From an uncultured Candidatus Melainabacteria bacterium (GTDB taxonomy: Bacteria; Cyanobacteriota; Vampirovibrionia; Gastranaerophilales; Gastranaerophilaceae), in contig CAKUZL010000009.1 of the NCBI GenBank assembly GCA_934718085.1, forward strand, positions 1 through 57,918: a stretch of 57,918 nt of DNA, in the 5' to 3' direction. The position numbers were made by a program, and so were the translations under genes. Shown here in pieces: positions 41,856 through 51,493 of the stretch. The notes beneath the pieces are model-generated. The model ran no database searches and was not told the origin of the DNA. It saw only the letters and a program-made list of their open reading frames with translations. Position 1 is the stretch's first letter; each line of letters begins with the position of its first letter.

Positions 41856-44800
41856 TCATCCCTCAATTTTATTCCGGTAACTTTCGTTACGCCGTTTTTG
41901 TGAGTTACCCCTATTGTTCTGTCACCCGATTCTATCATGGTTTTGCGGTGGCTGACTACTATAAATTGCGTATTTTTTGCCTGTTTCGAAATTACGTCGG
42001 CAACTTTTTCCACGTTAATTCCGTCCAAGCTTCCGTCAACCTCGTCAAGCGCGTAAAACGGCGCGGGAGAGTACCTTTGTATCGCAAAAACCAATGCCAG
42101 TACGGTTATCGACTGTTCGCCTCCCGACATCAACGAAAGTCGTTTCGTGTCTTTCCCTCCGGGCTGCGCGATTATGCTCATCCCGCCTTCGAAAGGATTT
42201 TCGGGGTTTTCCAAAACCAGGCTGCCCGTTCCGTCCGCAAGAGTGTTGAAAATCTCGCCGAAATTGTCGTTTATTGCTTTGAAAGTCTTGTTGAACGACT
42301 CTTTTTTGTCCTTTTCGTACCCGTTCATCCTCTCTTCTATGCAAACACGCTCGTTCATGAGCGTCGCAATTTTTTCGTCGAGTTCTTTTTTGCGCTCCGA
42401 TTGAACTTCGTACGTCTTGATTGCCGTCATGTTGACAGGCTCCATCTCGCTCATTTTCGATTGAAGTTTCTTGATTTGCGCGTTGATTTCTTCCGTCGTC
42501 ATTTCGGGCATCGCGACTGTGTTCACGTTAATTCCAGCTTCGACGAGCTCCGTTTTTACCTCGTCAAGCTGCGGCTCAAGTTCGCGCCGTCGAGCTCTGT
42601 ACGATTCCGACTGTTCCGTAATCTTTTCGATTTCGCTTTCCGCAATCGTTTTCTTTTTTTCCGCATCCAGAAGCTCCGCTTTGACTGCGTCGCTTTCCTT
42701 TCTGAACTCTTCGAGCTTTTTCGTCAACTCTTCGTTTTTGCCTTCGAGTTCGACCATGTGCGCCCGTGCGGTTTCGATGTCCTTTGCAAATCGAACTTTG
42801 TCCTCTTCCAGCACAACGATTGACTTTTCGTATTCTTCGACCGTTCGCTTGTTCGTATCGGCAACAATTTTGTTGAACCCGATAATGTCATTCTGTGCGG
42901 TTTTTTCGGAATTCAACCCCGATATCTCGTTTTGACGCTTCTTTATTTCGTTTTCGATTGCGGAAGTCAGGTCTTTAAGCTTTTTCAGCTCTCCTTCGTT
43001 CATTTTTTTGTCGATTTCGTCGATTTCTTCTTTCGCGGTCAACATTTTTTCGTTGAGTTCAACCCGCTTAAGTTCGATTTCGTCGAGTTTTGCTTCCAAA
43101 ACCTTTATTTCGGGCTCCAACGCCTTTTTCGATTTTTCGAATTCGAGAATTTTGTCTTCGGAAGATTTGTTGTTCGCAATCAGGTTGCGAAGGTCGTTTT
43201 TCGCCTTTCCGAGCGTATCGAGTGCCGAAGAATAACTTTGTCTGATTTTTTGTTGGCGTTCGTCGATTTCGCGGTTACGGCGTTCCAAATCGGCGTATTC
43301 GCGCTCCGTTTGCTTCAATTTCGCTTTGTATTTTTCGAGTTCGTCGTTGTCCTGCGCAAATTTTAACCCCGGATTATTGATTTTTTCACCGCCCGTAATT
43401 GCCCCGGAACGCTCGAACAACGCGCCCTGAAGCGTTACCGTCCGATATTTCCCCGGTAACTTCGCCTGAAGTGCCTTCGCGTCCTCAAACTCTTCCACGA
43501 TAAGCGTTTCGCCGAGCGCAAGATAAAACGCGTCGATATATTCGTCGTCAAAGTCGATGAGGTTCACCGCAAAGTCGATTACGCCTTTTTCTTTCGGTAA
43601 TCTCAATGACGACGGGGCTTTTGCGATTCTGTCGAGAGGCAAAAACGTTGCTCTGCCCGCTTTTGCGGTTTGCAAAATGTCTATCGCCGCTTTTGCCGCA
43701 GCCGTGTTATCGACGACGATATTCCGCATTCTGCCGCCCATTGCGACCTCGAGTGCCGTTGCGTATTTTGTCGCGACTTTCCCCAAATTCGCCAAAGTCG
43801 AACGAATTCCCTTTAATCCCGAGTTCAAAACCGTTTCGACCGCTCTGCCCGCCGCGCCTTCGCTTGCCGTCCGTTGCCCTTCGAGCATCGAAATCCGTCT
43901 GTACATCATCTGAATTTCGTGCGATTTGTCGTTCAACTCGTTTCTGATTTTGTCGGCTTCCTCAAAAAGGTTCTGTTGAGCGAGTTTGCAGTCGTTTTGC
44001 TCTTTCTCGAGCTCTTCGATTTCAAGCTCGAGCTTGTCTTTGTTGTTCGCAAATTCTTCTTTAAACGTCTTTGACGCCGCCAATGCTTCGTTTGCGGCTT
44101 TCAGATTTTTTTTGTTCTGCTCGAGTTTGTTTTCGAGCGGCAACGCTTCTTTTTGCAGCTCGATTTCGTCGAATTTGAATTTTTCGTAATTTTTGCCGAG
44201 CTCCGCGCGCCTTGTAACATAGGCTTCCGCCGTTTTGCTTAACCCGGTTACTTCGCTTAAAGTTTTGTTAAGCTCTTCGTTTTTTGCCCGAATTGCTTCG
44301 TTTACCGCCTCGATTTTTGCCTCAATTTCTTTTATTGCAGCGTTTGCGCCGTCAATTTTTTTGTTTGCGTTCGCAATCCCGTTTTTTTGGTTTTCGATTT
44401 GGCGTTTTGTGAGGTGAATGTTTTTGTCCGCACGGTCGATAGCCTCTTCTTTCGAAGAAATCAGACCTTTCAGCTCTCCGAGTTTTTTGGACAGGTTCAA
44501 TTGCTCGTCCGCTCCGTTCTGCTTGACTTTCGCCTCTATTTCGTCAAACCTTTTCGTAATTTCGGTTATTTTCTCTAAAAGCTGTTTCAATTCGACTTCT
44601 TTGGATTTTTTCTTTTTCGAAGCCTCCAAAATGCTCTCGTGAGCGATTTCCAGCGCTTTTTTGATATCGAAAAATCTGACGAGCGAAACTTTGCTTTCGA
44701 GTTCCGATTTTTGCTTCCTCAATTCCTCGTATTTTAAAGCCGTTTCGCGTTCGCTTTCGAGTCTTTCCAGAGTTTTTGAAAGCTCTTCGACGATTATTTC

Positions 44801-45358
44801 CGTCTGTTCTACCCGCTGTTTCACGACTGCAAGCTCGTCGCGCGCTTTGTCCGTTTGCCTGTCGAATTCCGCCGTGCCCGCGATTTCTTCGATGATTTTG
44901 CGCCGCTCGTTGTCCGAATAACTCATTATATTAAGGACTTCGCGCTGCATCACGACGTTGTAGCTGTTCGGCGTGATGTTGTATTTTTCGAGTTTCGCGT
45001 GAATGTCGCCGAGTGTCGAAATCTTGTCGTCCAAATAGTACGTGCTGCCGTATCCTTGCGTGCCTTTTGCGAATTTTCTCGCAACGGTCAACTGCTCGTC
45101 GGGTTTGCCCGAAAATCCGAACGTAACGCGGACGTACGCCTCTTTTTTGTTCGATTTTGTACAAATATAATCGTCCGATTTTTCCGCACGCAGTTTTTTT
45201 GTCGTCGCAAAACCGAGCGCGAACAATATACTGTCGATAATATTGCTCTTTCCCGAACCGTTCGGACCCGAAATCGTGGTAAAACCTTCCAAAAACGGAA
45301 TTTTTACCTCGTGGGCAAACGATTTGAAATTATTGATTTCCAGTTCTTTGATGTACAA
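41852..45358 (-). CDS. smc: chromosome segregation ATPase SMC
   Basis: An 1168-aa SMC protein. Walker A is GPNGSGKS near residue 32. There are long coiled coils at about 170-500 and 680-1010, a hinge (SGLKGIRSTLANLG...MGGRMRNIVVDN) near the middle, the signature LMSGGEQSITVLAL and Walker B FYALDEVDGSLDGINV. It organises and segregates the chromosome as a homodimer with ScpAB. Having smc, scpA and scpB as one overlapping transcription unit is tidier than in most bacteria. DEVDG replaces the more usual DEVDA, with no expected loss of function. Confidence 0.97.
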   Translation of the reverse strand: MYIKELEINNFKSFAHEVKIPFLEGFTTISGPNGSGKSNIIDSILFALGFATTKKLRAEKSDDYICTKSNKKEAYVRVTFGFSGKPDEQLTVARKFAKGTQGYGSTYYLDDKISTLGDIHAKLEKYNITPNSYNVVMQREVLNIMSYSDNERRKIIEEIAGTAEFDRQTDKARDELAVVKQRVEQTEIIVEELSKTLERLESERETALKYEELRKQKSELESKVSLVRFFDIKKALEIAHESILEASKKKKSKEVELKQLLEKITEITKRFDEIEAKVKQNGADEQLNLSKKLGELKGLISSKEEAIDRADKNIHLTKRQIENQKNGIANANKKIDGANAAIKEIEAKIEAVNEAIRAKNEELNKTLSEVTGLSKTAEAYVTRRAELGKNYEKFKFDEIELQKEALPLENKLEQNKKNLKAANEALAASKTFKEEFANNKDKLELEIEELEKEQNDCKLAQQNLFEEADKIRNELNDKSHEIQMMYRRISMLEGQRTASEGAAGRAVETVLNSGLKGIRSTLANLGKVATKYATALEVAMGGRMRNIVVDNTAAAKAAIDILQTAKAGRATFLPLDRIAKAPSSLRLPKEKGVIDFAVNLIDFDDEYIDAFYLALGETLIVEEFEDAKALQAKLPGKYRTVTLQGALFERSGAITGGEKINNPGLKFAQDNDELEKYKAKLKQTEREYADLERRNREIDERQQKIRQSYSSALDTLGKAKNDLRNLIANNKSSEDKILEFEKSKKALEPEIKVLEAKLDEIELKRVELNEKMLTAKEEIDEIDKKMNEGELKKLKDLTSAIENEIKKRQNEISGLNSEKTAQNDIIGFNKIVADTNKRTVEEYEKSIVVLEEDKVRFAKDIETARAHMVELEGKNEELTKKLEEFRKESDAVKAELLDAEKKKTIAESEIEKITEQSESYRARRRELEPQLDEVKTELVEAGINVNTVAMPEMTTEEINAQIKKLQSKMSEMEPVNMTAIKTYEVQSERKKELDEKIATLMNERVCIEERMNGYEKDKKESFNKTFKAINDNFGEIFNTLADGTGSLVLENPENPFEGGMSIIAQPGGKDTKRLSLMSGGEQSITVLALVFAIQRYSPAPFYALDEVDGSLDGINVEKVADVISKQAKNTQFIVVSHRKTMIESGDRTIGVTHKNGVTKVTGIKLRDE

Positions 45359-45466
45359 AACCGACTATCCCCGATTTTCGACCTACACTACCATTACACA
45401 ACAAATATTTTTGCGGGTCAAAAACGTTAAGGGCTCTTAATATTCCGCCGGTTTGCGTTTTAAGGT

Positions 45467-45841
45467 TTATTCCGTCGCAATAAGCTCAACTTCGACCAAA
45501 ACGCCTTTTGGCAGCGACTTTGCGGCAACGCATGATCTCGCCGGATTCGAAACGAAATATTTCGCGTAAATTTCGTTGAATTTCGAAAAATCTTCCATAT
45601 CCGCCAAAAAACACGTGGTTTTTACGACGTCCGCAAACCCCAGTCCCGCCGCGGCAAGTACGTTCGACAAATTCATCATGACCCTGTAAGTCTGCTCTTC
45701 TATTGTCGTTCCGTCGATTTCGCCGTTTTCGGGGTTTATCGCTATCTGTCCCGAGCAATAAAAAGTTCCGTCGACCATAATTCCCTGTGAATACGGCCCT
45801 ATCGGCGCAGGCGCGTGAGGTGTGTATATGATTTTTTTCAT
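45467..45841 (-). CDS. ridA: RidA family enamine/imine deaminase
   Basis: A 124-aa RidA with GPYSQGIMVDG, SGQIAINPENG and the Arg-bearing NPARSCVAAKSLPKGVLVEVE. It hydrolyses the reactive 2-aminoacrylate or 2-aminocrotonate released by threonine/serine dehydratases. The preceding gene is exactly such a dehydratase, a textbook pairing. The frame is open 35 codons upstream, but that part is basic read-through of the gap; ATG 45841 follows AAAGGA. Confidence 0.93.
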   Translation of the reverse strand: MKKIIYTPHAPAPIGPYSQGIMVDGTFYCSGQIAINPENGEIDGTTIEEQTYRVMMNLSNVLAAAGLGFADVVKTTCFLADMEDFSKFNEIYAKYFVSNPARSCVAAKSLPKGVLVEVELIATE

Positions 45842-45870
45842 GATTTTTCCTTTTCGTTTGAATTTTTGTC

Positions 45871-45886
45871 GCGGGGCTCGCCCCGC
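45871..45886 (-). promoter_or_regulatory. GC hairpin between ilvA and ridA
   Basis: GCGGGGC/GCCCCGC with a 2-nt loop in the 101-nt gap. No T run on the minus strand immediately after it; may process or attenuate the transcript. Confidence 0.4.
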
Positions 45887-45942
45887 ATTTGTCCGTATTT
45901 TCATTATTTTACGGCGTCGACGTTTTTTCGGTTTTTGCCCCG

Positions 45943-47145
45943 TCAAACCACTGTCGTTACCTTGTATCCCGCCTGTATAAGCTTGTTTCGGACTTCGTCA
46001 AAATGTTGCTTGTTTTTCGTTTCCATCGAAATTTTCAGGTAACATCCGTTGATGTCGGTTCCCGCACCGCCGCGGTTATGCCGCACTCTGATTACGTTTG
46101 CGCCCGTGTGCGCGATTATCGTCGACACCTGCTGAAGTTCACCCGGTTTGTCCGTCAATTCAATCGTCAAATCGCATAATCTGCCCGTTTTCAGCAGTCC
46201 TCGGTTTATTACGCGCGAAAGAATGTTCACGTCGATGTTTCCGCCCGAAACCACGCAAACGGTCTTTTTTCCGTTTACGGGCAACTTGTCGAACATTACC
46301 GCAGCCACGCTCAACGCGCCCGAGCCTTCCGCAACAAGCTTTTGCCGTTCCATCAACGTCAAAACCGCCGTAGCCGTTTCGTCGTCCGTCACGGTCACGA
46401 TATCGTCCACGAACTTCTTGCAATACTCAAACGTCAAGTCACCGGGGTGTTTTACCGCTGTACCGTCCGCAAACGTGCTCACTGTAGGCACTTCCGTCAA
46501 ATTATCCCGTTTAAACGACAAATACATTGCCGCCGCGCCTTCCGCCTGAACTCCGTAGACTTTGCAGTTCGGGTTCAGCATTTTTGCGGTCGCCGCTATG
46601 CCCGCTATAAGCCCGCCTCCGCCTATCGGAACGACTATCGCTTCGACATCCGGCAACTGCTCGAAAATTTCGAGAGCAATTGAACCTTGCCCCGTGATTA
46701 CGTCTTCGTCGTTAAAAGGGTGAATAAACACGGCATTCGCGGCTTTTTGAAACTTCATCGCCTCGTCGTATGCGTCGTCGTAAACTCCGTCGACAAGCTC
46801 CACGTTCGCTCCGAAGCTTCTCGTAGCTTCAATTTTGGTTATCGGCGCCGTGCTCGGTATAAATATCGTCGCCTCGATGTTCCGTTGCTTTGCCGCAAGA
46901 GCCACTCCCTGCGCGTGATTTCCCGCCGAACACGCCACCACGCCGCGCGCCTTTTGCTCGTCGGTCAGTCCCGCAATCTTTCCGTATGCTCCTCGAACCT
47001 TGAAAGACCCAGTCACCTGCAGGTTTTCGGCTTTCAAATAAAGCTCCTTCTCTTCCGAAATGCCCGAAGTCTTTATCAAATCAGTCTTTATAACAACTTC
47101 CTTCAGCATTTCCGCGGTGGTTTTCACCTTCTCCAACGTTATCAT
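45943..47145 (-). CDS. ilvA: threonine ammonia-lyase with ACT domain
   Basis: A 400-aa PLP enzyme of fold type II. The PLP Lys is in ENLQVTGSFKVRGA, SAGNHAQGVAL binds the cofactor, GGGGLIAG is the phosphate loop, and CVVSGGNID follows. A single C-terminal ACT domain starts at DLTIELTDKPGELQQVS. The length and one ACT domain fit the short form (TdcB/IlvA-short). It deaminates threonine to 2-oxobutyrate, feeding isoleucine or propionate production. The start ATG 47145 overlaps the stop of the upstream gene. ridA follows. Confidence 0.92.
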   Translation of the reverse strand: MITLEKVKTTAEMLKEVVIKTDLIKTSGISEEKELYLKAENLQVTGSFKVRGAYGKIAGLTDEQKARGVVACSAGNHAQGVALAAKQRNIEATIFIPSTAPITKIEATRSFGANVELVDGVYDDAYDEAMKFQKAANAVFIHPFNDEDVITGQGSIALEIFEQLPDVEAIVVPIGGGGLIAGIAATAKMLNPNCKVYGVQAEGAAAMYLSFKRDNLTEVPTVSTFADGTAVKHPGDLTFEYCKKFVDDIVTVTDDETATAVLTLMERQKLVAEGSGALSVAAVMFDKLPVNGKKTVCVVSGGNIDVNILSRVINRGLLKTGRLCDLTIELTDKPGELQQVSTIIAHTGANVIRVRHNRGGAGTDINGCYLKISMETKNKQHFDEVRNKLIQAGYKVTTVV

Positions 47146-47756
47146 TAAGCCGCGCCTCCCTGCATTTCCCGCTCGCAATGTTCGTTTTCAAGCTCCGCCG
47201 TCGTTTTCTTTCTCGCAACCAAAACTCCGTCGGGTAAATTCAAAATCTGAGTTTCATAGTCGTCTCTGCCCGAAATCTCCTCGACAAAAGGCTTTACGCT
47301 GTCCGCGTGAGAAATTATATCGTCCGCGACAATTATTCCCCCCTCGGTCAACATCGGGTGAATTGCCCTGAAAAACTTGATATATCCCGCTTTGTTCGCG
47401 TCGATGAACACAAAATCGAACGTTTCCCCCCGAAGTTGTGTCAAAATAACCTCTTCCGCCGAGCCCTGCAGTGACGTGATTATATCGTCGACTTCACACT
47501 TCTTAAAGTTTTCAATCGCCAACGAACGTCGTTTTTCCCAATACTCAACAGTGGTAAGCTTTCCGCCCGTCGTTTTGAGCGCAAGCGCAGTCCGTATCGC
47601 GGAATATCCGTTCGAAGTGCCTATCTCCAGAGCATTTTTGACTTTCGCCGTTTTTACGAGAAACGAGATAAAATCGCCCGTTTCTCTTGATATATTCCAA
47701 AATTCGTCTTTTGTCGCTTCCAACGACCTCAATACTTCTTCCGCAGCTTTTTTCAT
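47145..47756 (-). CDS. class I SAM-dependent O-methyltransferase
   Basis: A 203-aa methyltransferase of the cation-dependent catechol/caffeoyl-CoA type. SAM motif I is ALEIGTSNGYSAI, the acidic loop TTVEYWEKR, the metal Asp cluster FDFVFIDANKAGY, then IIVADDI. The substrate is not evident. It is wedged between an exported beta-propeller (1-nt gap) and ilvA (1-nt overlap), so all are one transcript. Confidence 0.85.
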   Translation of the reverse strand: MKKAAEEVLRSLEATKDEFWNISRETGDFISFLVKTAKVKNALEIGTSNGYSAIRTALALKTTGGKLTTVEYWEKRRSLAIENFKKCEVDDIITSLQGSAEEVILTQLRGETFDFVFIDANKAGYIKFFRAIHPMLTEGGIIVADDIISHADSVKPFVEEISGRDDYETQILNLPDGVLVARKKTTAELENEHCEREMQGGAA

Positions 47757-47757
47757 T

Positions 47758-49404
47758 TTACAAATTTTCGTCCAATACTTTTATGTTGTTAATTTTGTCT
47801 ACAACCGTTATTTCATGCACGTTTACGTCTATCGGATAAACCCCTTCCGTTTGTGCCGCGGGCAAATTGAACAATGCGTATTTTGTGCCGTTTGCGTCTG
47901 TAATCAGGGCATATTCGCTGTTTCCGACGGGAACTATTCTGCTCGCAAAACCCGTCAACGGCAGTTTTACCTGCGCTTCGTACTTCAATGTTTTTGTATT
48001 GAACACGTCGACTTCGTTTGTTCCCGCGCACAAAATATAAAGCTTGTCCGCGTAAAGAAGCATTCTGACGGGTTTGTCGCCTGTTCTGAAAGTTTTTTCC
48101 GAAACAGCCGTCTTTTTGATTTCGGGAGCGACTTTATTTTTGTCCTGTTCCTTAACGGGCAAAACCTCCGCCGCGCCGAGCATTCGCTTCATATTGTTCG
48201 ACAAAAGCTTCGCTCTTTGAGTTGTTTCGTCGTTTGCTTCGCGTGTCGAAATATTTTCCTTATCAAGGTCGAATTTCGCTACGGTCAGGGCGTTTTTCGT
48301 TCTCGAAAGTGCGTAAATTTTATCCCCGTCGACAATCATTTCGGAAAGGTTCTTAAACTCCGTAACGGGGTAGTTTACGTACTGTCCGTCCAAATTCATC
48401 ACATAAATCAATCCGGTATTTTTGTCGGCAAACGCAAGTTTCGAATTGTCGGTCGAAAGCGTTAATTTATAAGGCGTTGCGTCAAGCTTTATTTTCTCCG
48501 CGACATCAGCCTTCTCGAGATTTATCACAAATACCGATTTGTCCTCCGTGCTGAGCACGTAAGCCTTGTTATCGTACGTGTCCACGACCGTTTCGGACGG
48601 TTGAGCTTCCAAATCCACTGACGCTGCGACCTGCTCGTTCAGCAAATCCGCGATGTCAAGCGATTTTCGCGCGCAACTTGCAACCAAGACGTATTTTTCG
48701 TCCGCCGCCGCTTTCACGTCCTTTATCAAACCCTTCAATTTCAATCCGTACAAGGGTTCCGCCTGTCCGGGCACAAAAACCTTCAAATATTGAGAATTGT
48801 TTCCGCTGACCAGAAACATTTTATCCTTCAACACTTTCGGAACGGTGTAAGTCCCCTTTCCCGTTGCTTTTACGACAGATTTTTGCGCCGAAAGTTTCAA
48901 CGCTTTCCCGCCGCTTTTTTTAGGTACGCTTTTCGGGATATCCGTTGCAACCACGGGCACAACGACGTTTCCCAATATTCCCCGCAATGTATCCGGCAAA
49001 TAAAGTCCGTTCGGAACCAGCAAATCTTGCGGCAACATCCCCGTAACAATTTCCTGCGGCAAATTTCCGTACGAAGTTACTGTTTTCTTTTTCCCGTTTG
49101 CGATGACCTTCAAAAGCCCGTAATTATTGTTGAAAACAACCGCATCCGGACGTGCCGAAAACTTTTTGTGCGCCGGATAAGTATATTTTATCTCCGCCTT
49201 TTCGACCTTGACCGATTCCGCGGGAATAATCGGCAAATACACCGTTCCGTCGGGGCAGTTTATCAGTCCGTCGAACCTTATCGACGTTCCGGGCTCCTTT
49301 TCGAACAAATATACGCTCAGCTCGTGAGGTAAATTCGCCGCTTCCGCCCGCATGCACGCCACCGCGGTGACCGTGAAAAATATTGCCAAAATTCTCTTTA
49401 TCAT
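47758..49404 (-). CDS. exported YncE-like beta-propeller protein
   Basis: A 548-aa protein. Signal peptide MIKRILAIFFTVTAVACMRA, cut near AEAA; the Cys is within the hydrophobic stretch but the lipobox is poor. Residues about 200-340 and 430-540 form repeated four-strand blades (KMFLVSGNNSQYLKVFVPG; KAYVLSTEDKSVFVINLEKA; KLAFADKNTGLIYVMNLDGQ; KLYILCAGTNEVDVFNTKT), like seven-bladed YncE/NHL propellers. The N-terminal 150 residues are unrecognised. It probably acts in the periplasm or at the surface as a binding scaffold. Confidence 0.8.
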   Translation of the reverse strand: MIKRILAIFFTVTAVACMRAEAANLPHELSVYLFEKEPGTSIRFDGLINCPDGTVYLPIIPAESVKVEKAEIKYTYPAHKKFSARPDAVVFNNNYGLLKVIANGKKKTVTSYGNLPQEIVTGMLPQDLLVPNGLYLPDTLRGILGNVVVPVVATDIPKSVPKKSGGKALKLSAQKSVVKATGKGTYTVPKVLKDKMFLVSGNNSQYLKVFVPGQAEPLYGLKLKGLIKDVKAAADEKYVLVASCARKSLDIADLLNEQVAASVDLEAQPSETVVDTYDNKAYVLSTEDKSVFVINLEKADVAEKIKLDATPYKLTLSTDNSKLAFADKNTGLIYVMNLDGQYVNYPVTEFKNLSEMIVDGDKIYALSRTKNALTVAKFDLDKENISTREANDETTQRAKLLSNNMKRMLGAAEVLPVKEQDKNKVAPEIKKTAVSEKTFRTGDKPVRMLLYADKLYILCAGTNEVDVFNTKTLKYEAQVKLPLTGFASRIVPVGNSEYALITDANGTKYALFNLPAAQTEGVYPIDVNVHEITVVDKINNIKVLDENL

Positions 49405-49453
49405 AAAATTTTCCTGTTCCGTTTTCTACGTTTACAAGAATTTTCGCACATTT

Positions 49454-50575
49454 TTACTTTTTATTCAACACATTTTTAACTTTTTCCAAAATCCCTTTAT
49501 TTTCGGGCTTTTTGGCTTCCGAAATTTGCAACAGTTGTTCGTAAAGGGATTTTTCCTCGGGCGTAAGATTCCTCGGAGGAACCAATTTGACCACCACATA
49601 ATGGTTTCCGCGTCTTTCTTTTTCTCCCGCAAACGGTACGCCCGCGTTTCTTATTGTCAAAATTTTGTCGTTTTCGGTTCCCGCCGGAATTTCGATTTGT
49701 GCCTCTCCGTCGAGAGTTTTGACCGAAACCTTTGCTCCGAGCGCGGCTTGCGGAAAACTTACGTTCAGCGTCGAGAAAATATCGGCTCCTTTTCTTTCGA
49801 ATTCCTTATGTGCCTTTACGTAAACGACAATGTACAAATCGCCGGGCATTCCGCCGTTTTCGCCTGCGTCGCCCTCTCCCGAAAGTCTTATCTTCGACAA
49901 ATTGTCGACACCCGCGGGAATTCTGACTTTCAGCGTTTTTTCGCGTTCGACGGTTCCCGAGCCTTTACATTCTTTACAAAGTTCGCTTACTTTTTTGCCT
50001 TTGCCTTTACAGTCGGGGCAAACGGTTATTTGCGCGAAATTTCCGAACATTGTTTGAGAAACGTGTTTGACTTTACCCGTTCCGCCGCATGTTTTGCAGG
50101 TTTCTACCTTTGCTCCGGGTGCGGCGCCCGTGCCTTTGCAATTTTCGCATACTTCCGAGTGAGAAATTTTGATTTCTTTTTCGGTTCCGAAAACAGCTTC
50201 TTCAAATTCGAGTTCGATGTTAATTCTTAAATCCGACCCTCTTCGCGGAGCGTTCGGGTCTTCGGCTCTCGAGGAAAATCCGCCTCCGAAGAAACTGTCG
50301 AAAATGTCGTTCAAATTCCCGAATCCGAAGTCGAAATTGCTTGAATATCCCGCGTTTTGGAGTCCTTCTTCGCCGTATCTGTCGTACATCGCGCGCTTTT
50401 CGTCGTCCGAAAGCGTTTCGTATGCTTTTCCGAGCTCTTTAAATCTTTCTTCCGCGTCCGGCGCTTTGTTCACGTCCGGGTGAAGTTTTGCGGCTTTCCG
50501 TCTGAATGCCGATTTTATCTCGCTTTTGTCGGCATCTCTCGATACGCCGAGTATTTCATAATAATCCGTTGTCAT
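49454..50575 (-). CDS. dnaJ: chaperone DnaJ
   Basis: A 373-aa type I DnaJ. J domain 1-70 with the HPD motif in KLHPDVNKAPD, a short Gly/Phe region (NFDFGFGNL, FGGGF), four zinc-binding CxxCxGxG units (CENCKGTG, CKTCGGTG, CPDCKGKG, CKECKGSG) and the C-terminal peptide-binding domains. It delivers clients to DnaK and stimulates its ATPase. No dnaK in this window. ATGA overlap with grpE shows coupling. Confidence 0.96.
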   Translation of the reverse strand: MTTDYYEILGVSRDADKSEIKSAFRRKAAKLHPDVNKAPDAEERFKELGKAYETLSDDEKRAMYDRYGEEGLQNAGYSSNFDFGFGNLNDIFDSFFGGGFSSRAEDPNAPRRGSDLRINIELEFEEAVFGTEKEIKISHSEVCENCKGTGAAPGAKVETCKTCGGTGKVKHVSQTMFGNFAQITVCPDCKGKGKKVSELCKECKGSGTVEREKTLKVRIPAGVDNLSKIRLSGEGDAGENGGMPGDLYIVVYVKAHKEFERKGADIFSTLNVSFPQAALGAKVSVKTLDGEAQIEIPAGTENDKILTIRNAGVPFAGEKERRGNHYVVVKLVPPRNLTPEEKSLYEQLLQISEAKKPENKGILEKVKNVLNKK

Positions 50576-51252
50576 TGTTTCACCGATACATTTACCATGG
50601 AAGGTCTGAGCACTTTATTTGCGTACTTATAGCCCTTTTGAAGCTCATTCAGAATCGTTTCCTCCGGATGTTCGTCCGACGGCGTTTGCATTACGGCTTC
50701 GTGTAAATTCGGGTCAAACTGCTTCCCTTCCGCGTCTATTTCTTCCAGTCCGAGTTTCTTCAAAGATTCGGTAAATTGTTTGTGCAAAACTTCGAACGCT
50801 TCTTTCATACTTTCGGCGCTGTCGCTCTTTTCGAGCGCTTTTTTTGCACGGTCGAAATTGTCGCAGATTTCTATCATCTTTTTGAACATTTCTTCCATGC
50901 CGTATTTTATAAGGCTTTCACGCTCCGTCGCCTGGCGTTTGCGGAAATTTTCGAAATCCGCCGCAAGTCTCAAATAACGGTTTTTAAGCTCTTCGTTTTC
51001 GGCTTTTAACTTCGCAATCTCGTCTTTGCCGAACAATCCGTCAAACACGCCTTTTTTCTTTTCGGCGGTTTTTTCGTCTTTTTCTTCATTTTCGTTCGCG
51101 GAATCTTGTTCTTCCGTCGTTTCGGGAGTTTCGTCGACTTTTGTTTCTTCGACGTTTCCGTTTTCGGTTTTTACGTCGTTTTCATCCGTTGCAAAAGGAT
51201 TTACACCTTTTTTTCCGTGTTCGTGATTGTGATGTTTTTTCTTTTCGCTCAT
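50572..51252 (-). CDS. grpE: nucleotide exchange factor GrpE
   Basis: A 226-aa GrpE. A long disordered His- and acid-rich N-terminus (HHNHEHGK, then Glu/Asp/Thr) precedes the coiled coil (AENEELKNRYLRLAADFENF) and the beta-wing (LNELQKGYKYANKVLRPSMV). It releases ADP from DnaK. I prefer ATG 51252, eight nt after AAGGTG, over the GTG at 51261. First gene of a probable grpE-dnaJ unit. No CIRCE element is seen in the leader. Confidence 0.93.
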   Translation of the reverse strand: MSEKKKHHNHEHGKKGVNPFATDENDVKTENGNVEETKVDETPETTEEQDSANENEEKDEKTAEKKKGVFDGLFGKDEIAKLKAENEELKNRYLRLAADFENFRKRQATERESLIKYGMEEMFKKMIEICDNFDRAKKALEKSDSAESMKEAFEVLHKQFTESLKKLGLEEIDAEGKQFDPNLHEAVMQTPSDEHPEETILNELQKGYKYANKVLRPSMVNVSVKQ

Positions 51253-51357
51253 TTCGTTCACCTTATTTTCCGTCTTACGGGCAGTTTACCCGACGTTTTG
51301 AATTTTTACGAAAAAATTAACCTTTTCTTAATTTTCTTTGAAGTTCTCTCCGAATAA

Positions 51358-51366
51358 ATTTTACCA
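51358..51366 (-). promoter_or_regulatory. extended -10 of grpE
   Basis: TGGTAAAAT on the minus strand, about 105 nt before the start; overlaps the T-rich end of the surE-side spacer. Confidence 0.45.
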
Positions 51367-51409
51367 TACAAAAAAAATAAAAAAAATAAAGCTCGCTTTT
51401 TAAGCGAGC
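51366..51409 (-). terminator. terminator of surE
   Basis: GCTCGCTT and AAGCGAGC pair; on the minus strand the tail is TTTATTTTTTTTATTTTTTT. A second weaker repeat CCCGTCG/CGACGGG lies near 51437. Confidence 0.85.
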
Positions 51410-51493
51410 GTTTTCATAACACCTTGTTTCGATTCCCGTCGGGCTGCCTTCGACGGGCGATTTTCGGGATTTTTCTTCCCGAAAATACCGAAA

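Noticed and set aside
51253..51357. CIRCE heat-shock operator before grpE
   Set aside because: No TTAGCACTC/GAGTGCTAA arms; only a short CGGG/CCCG pair is seen.
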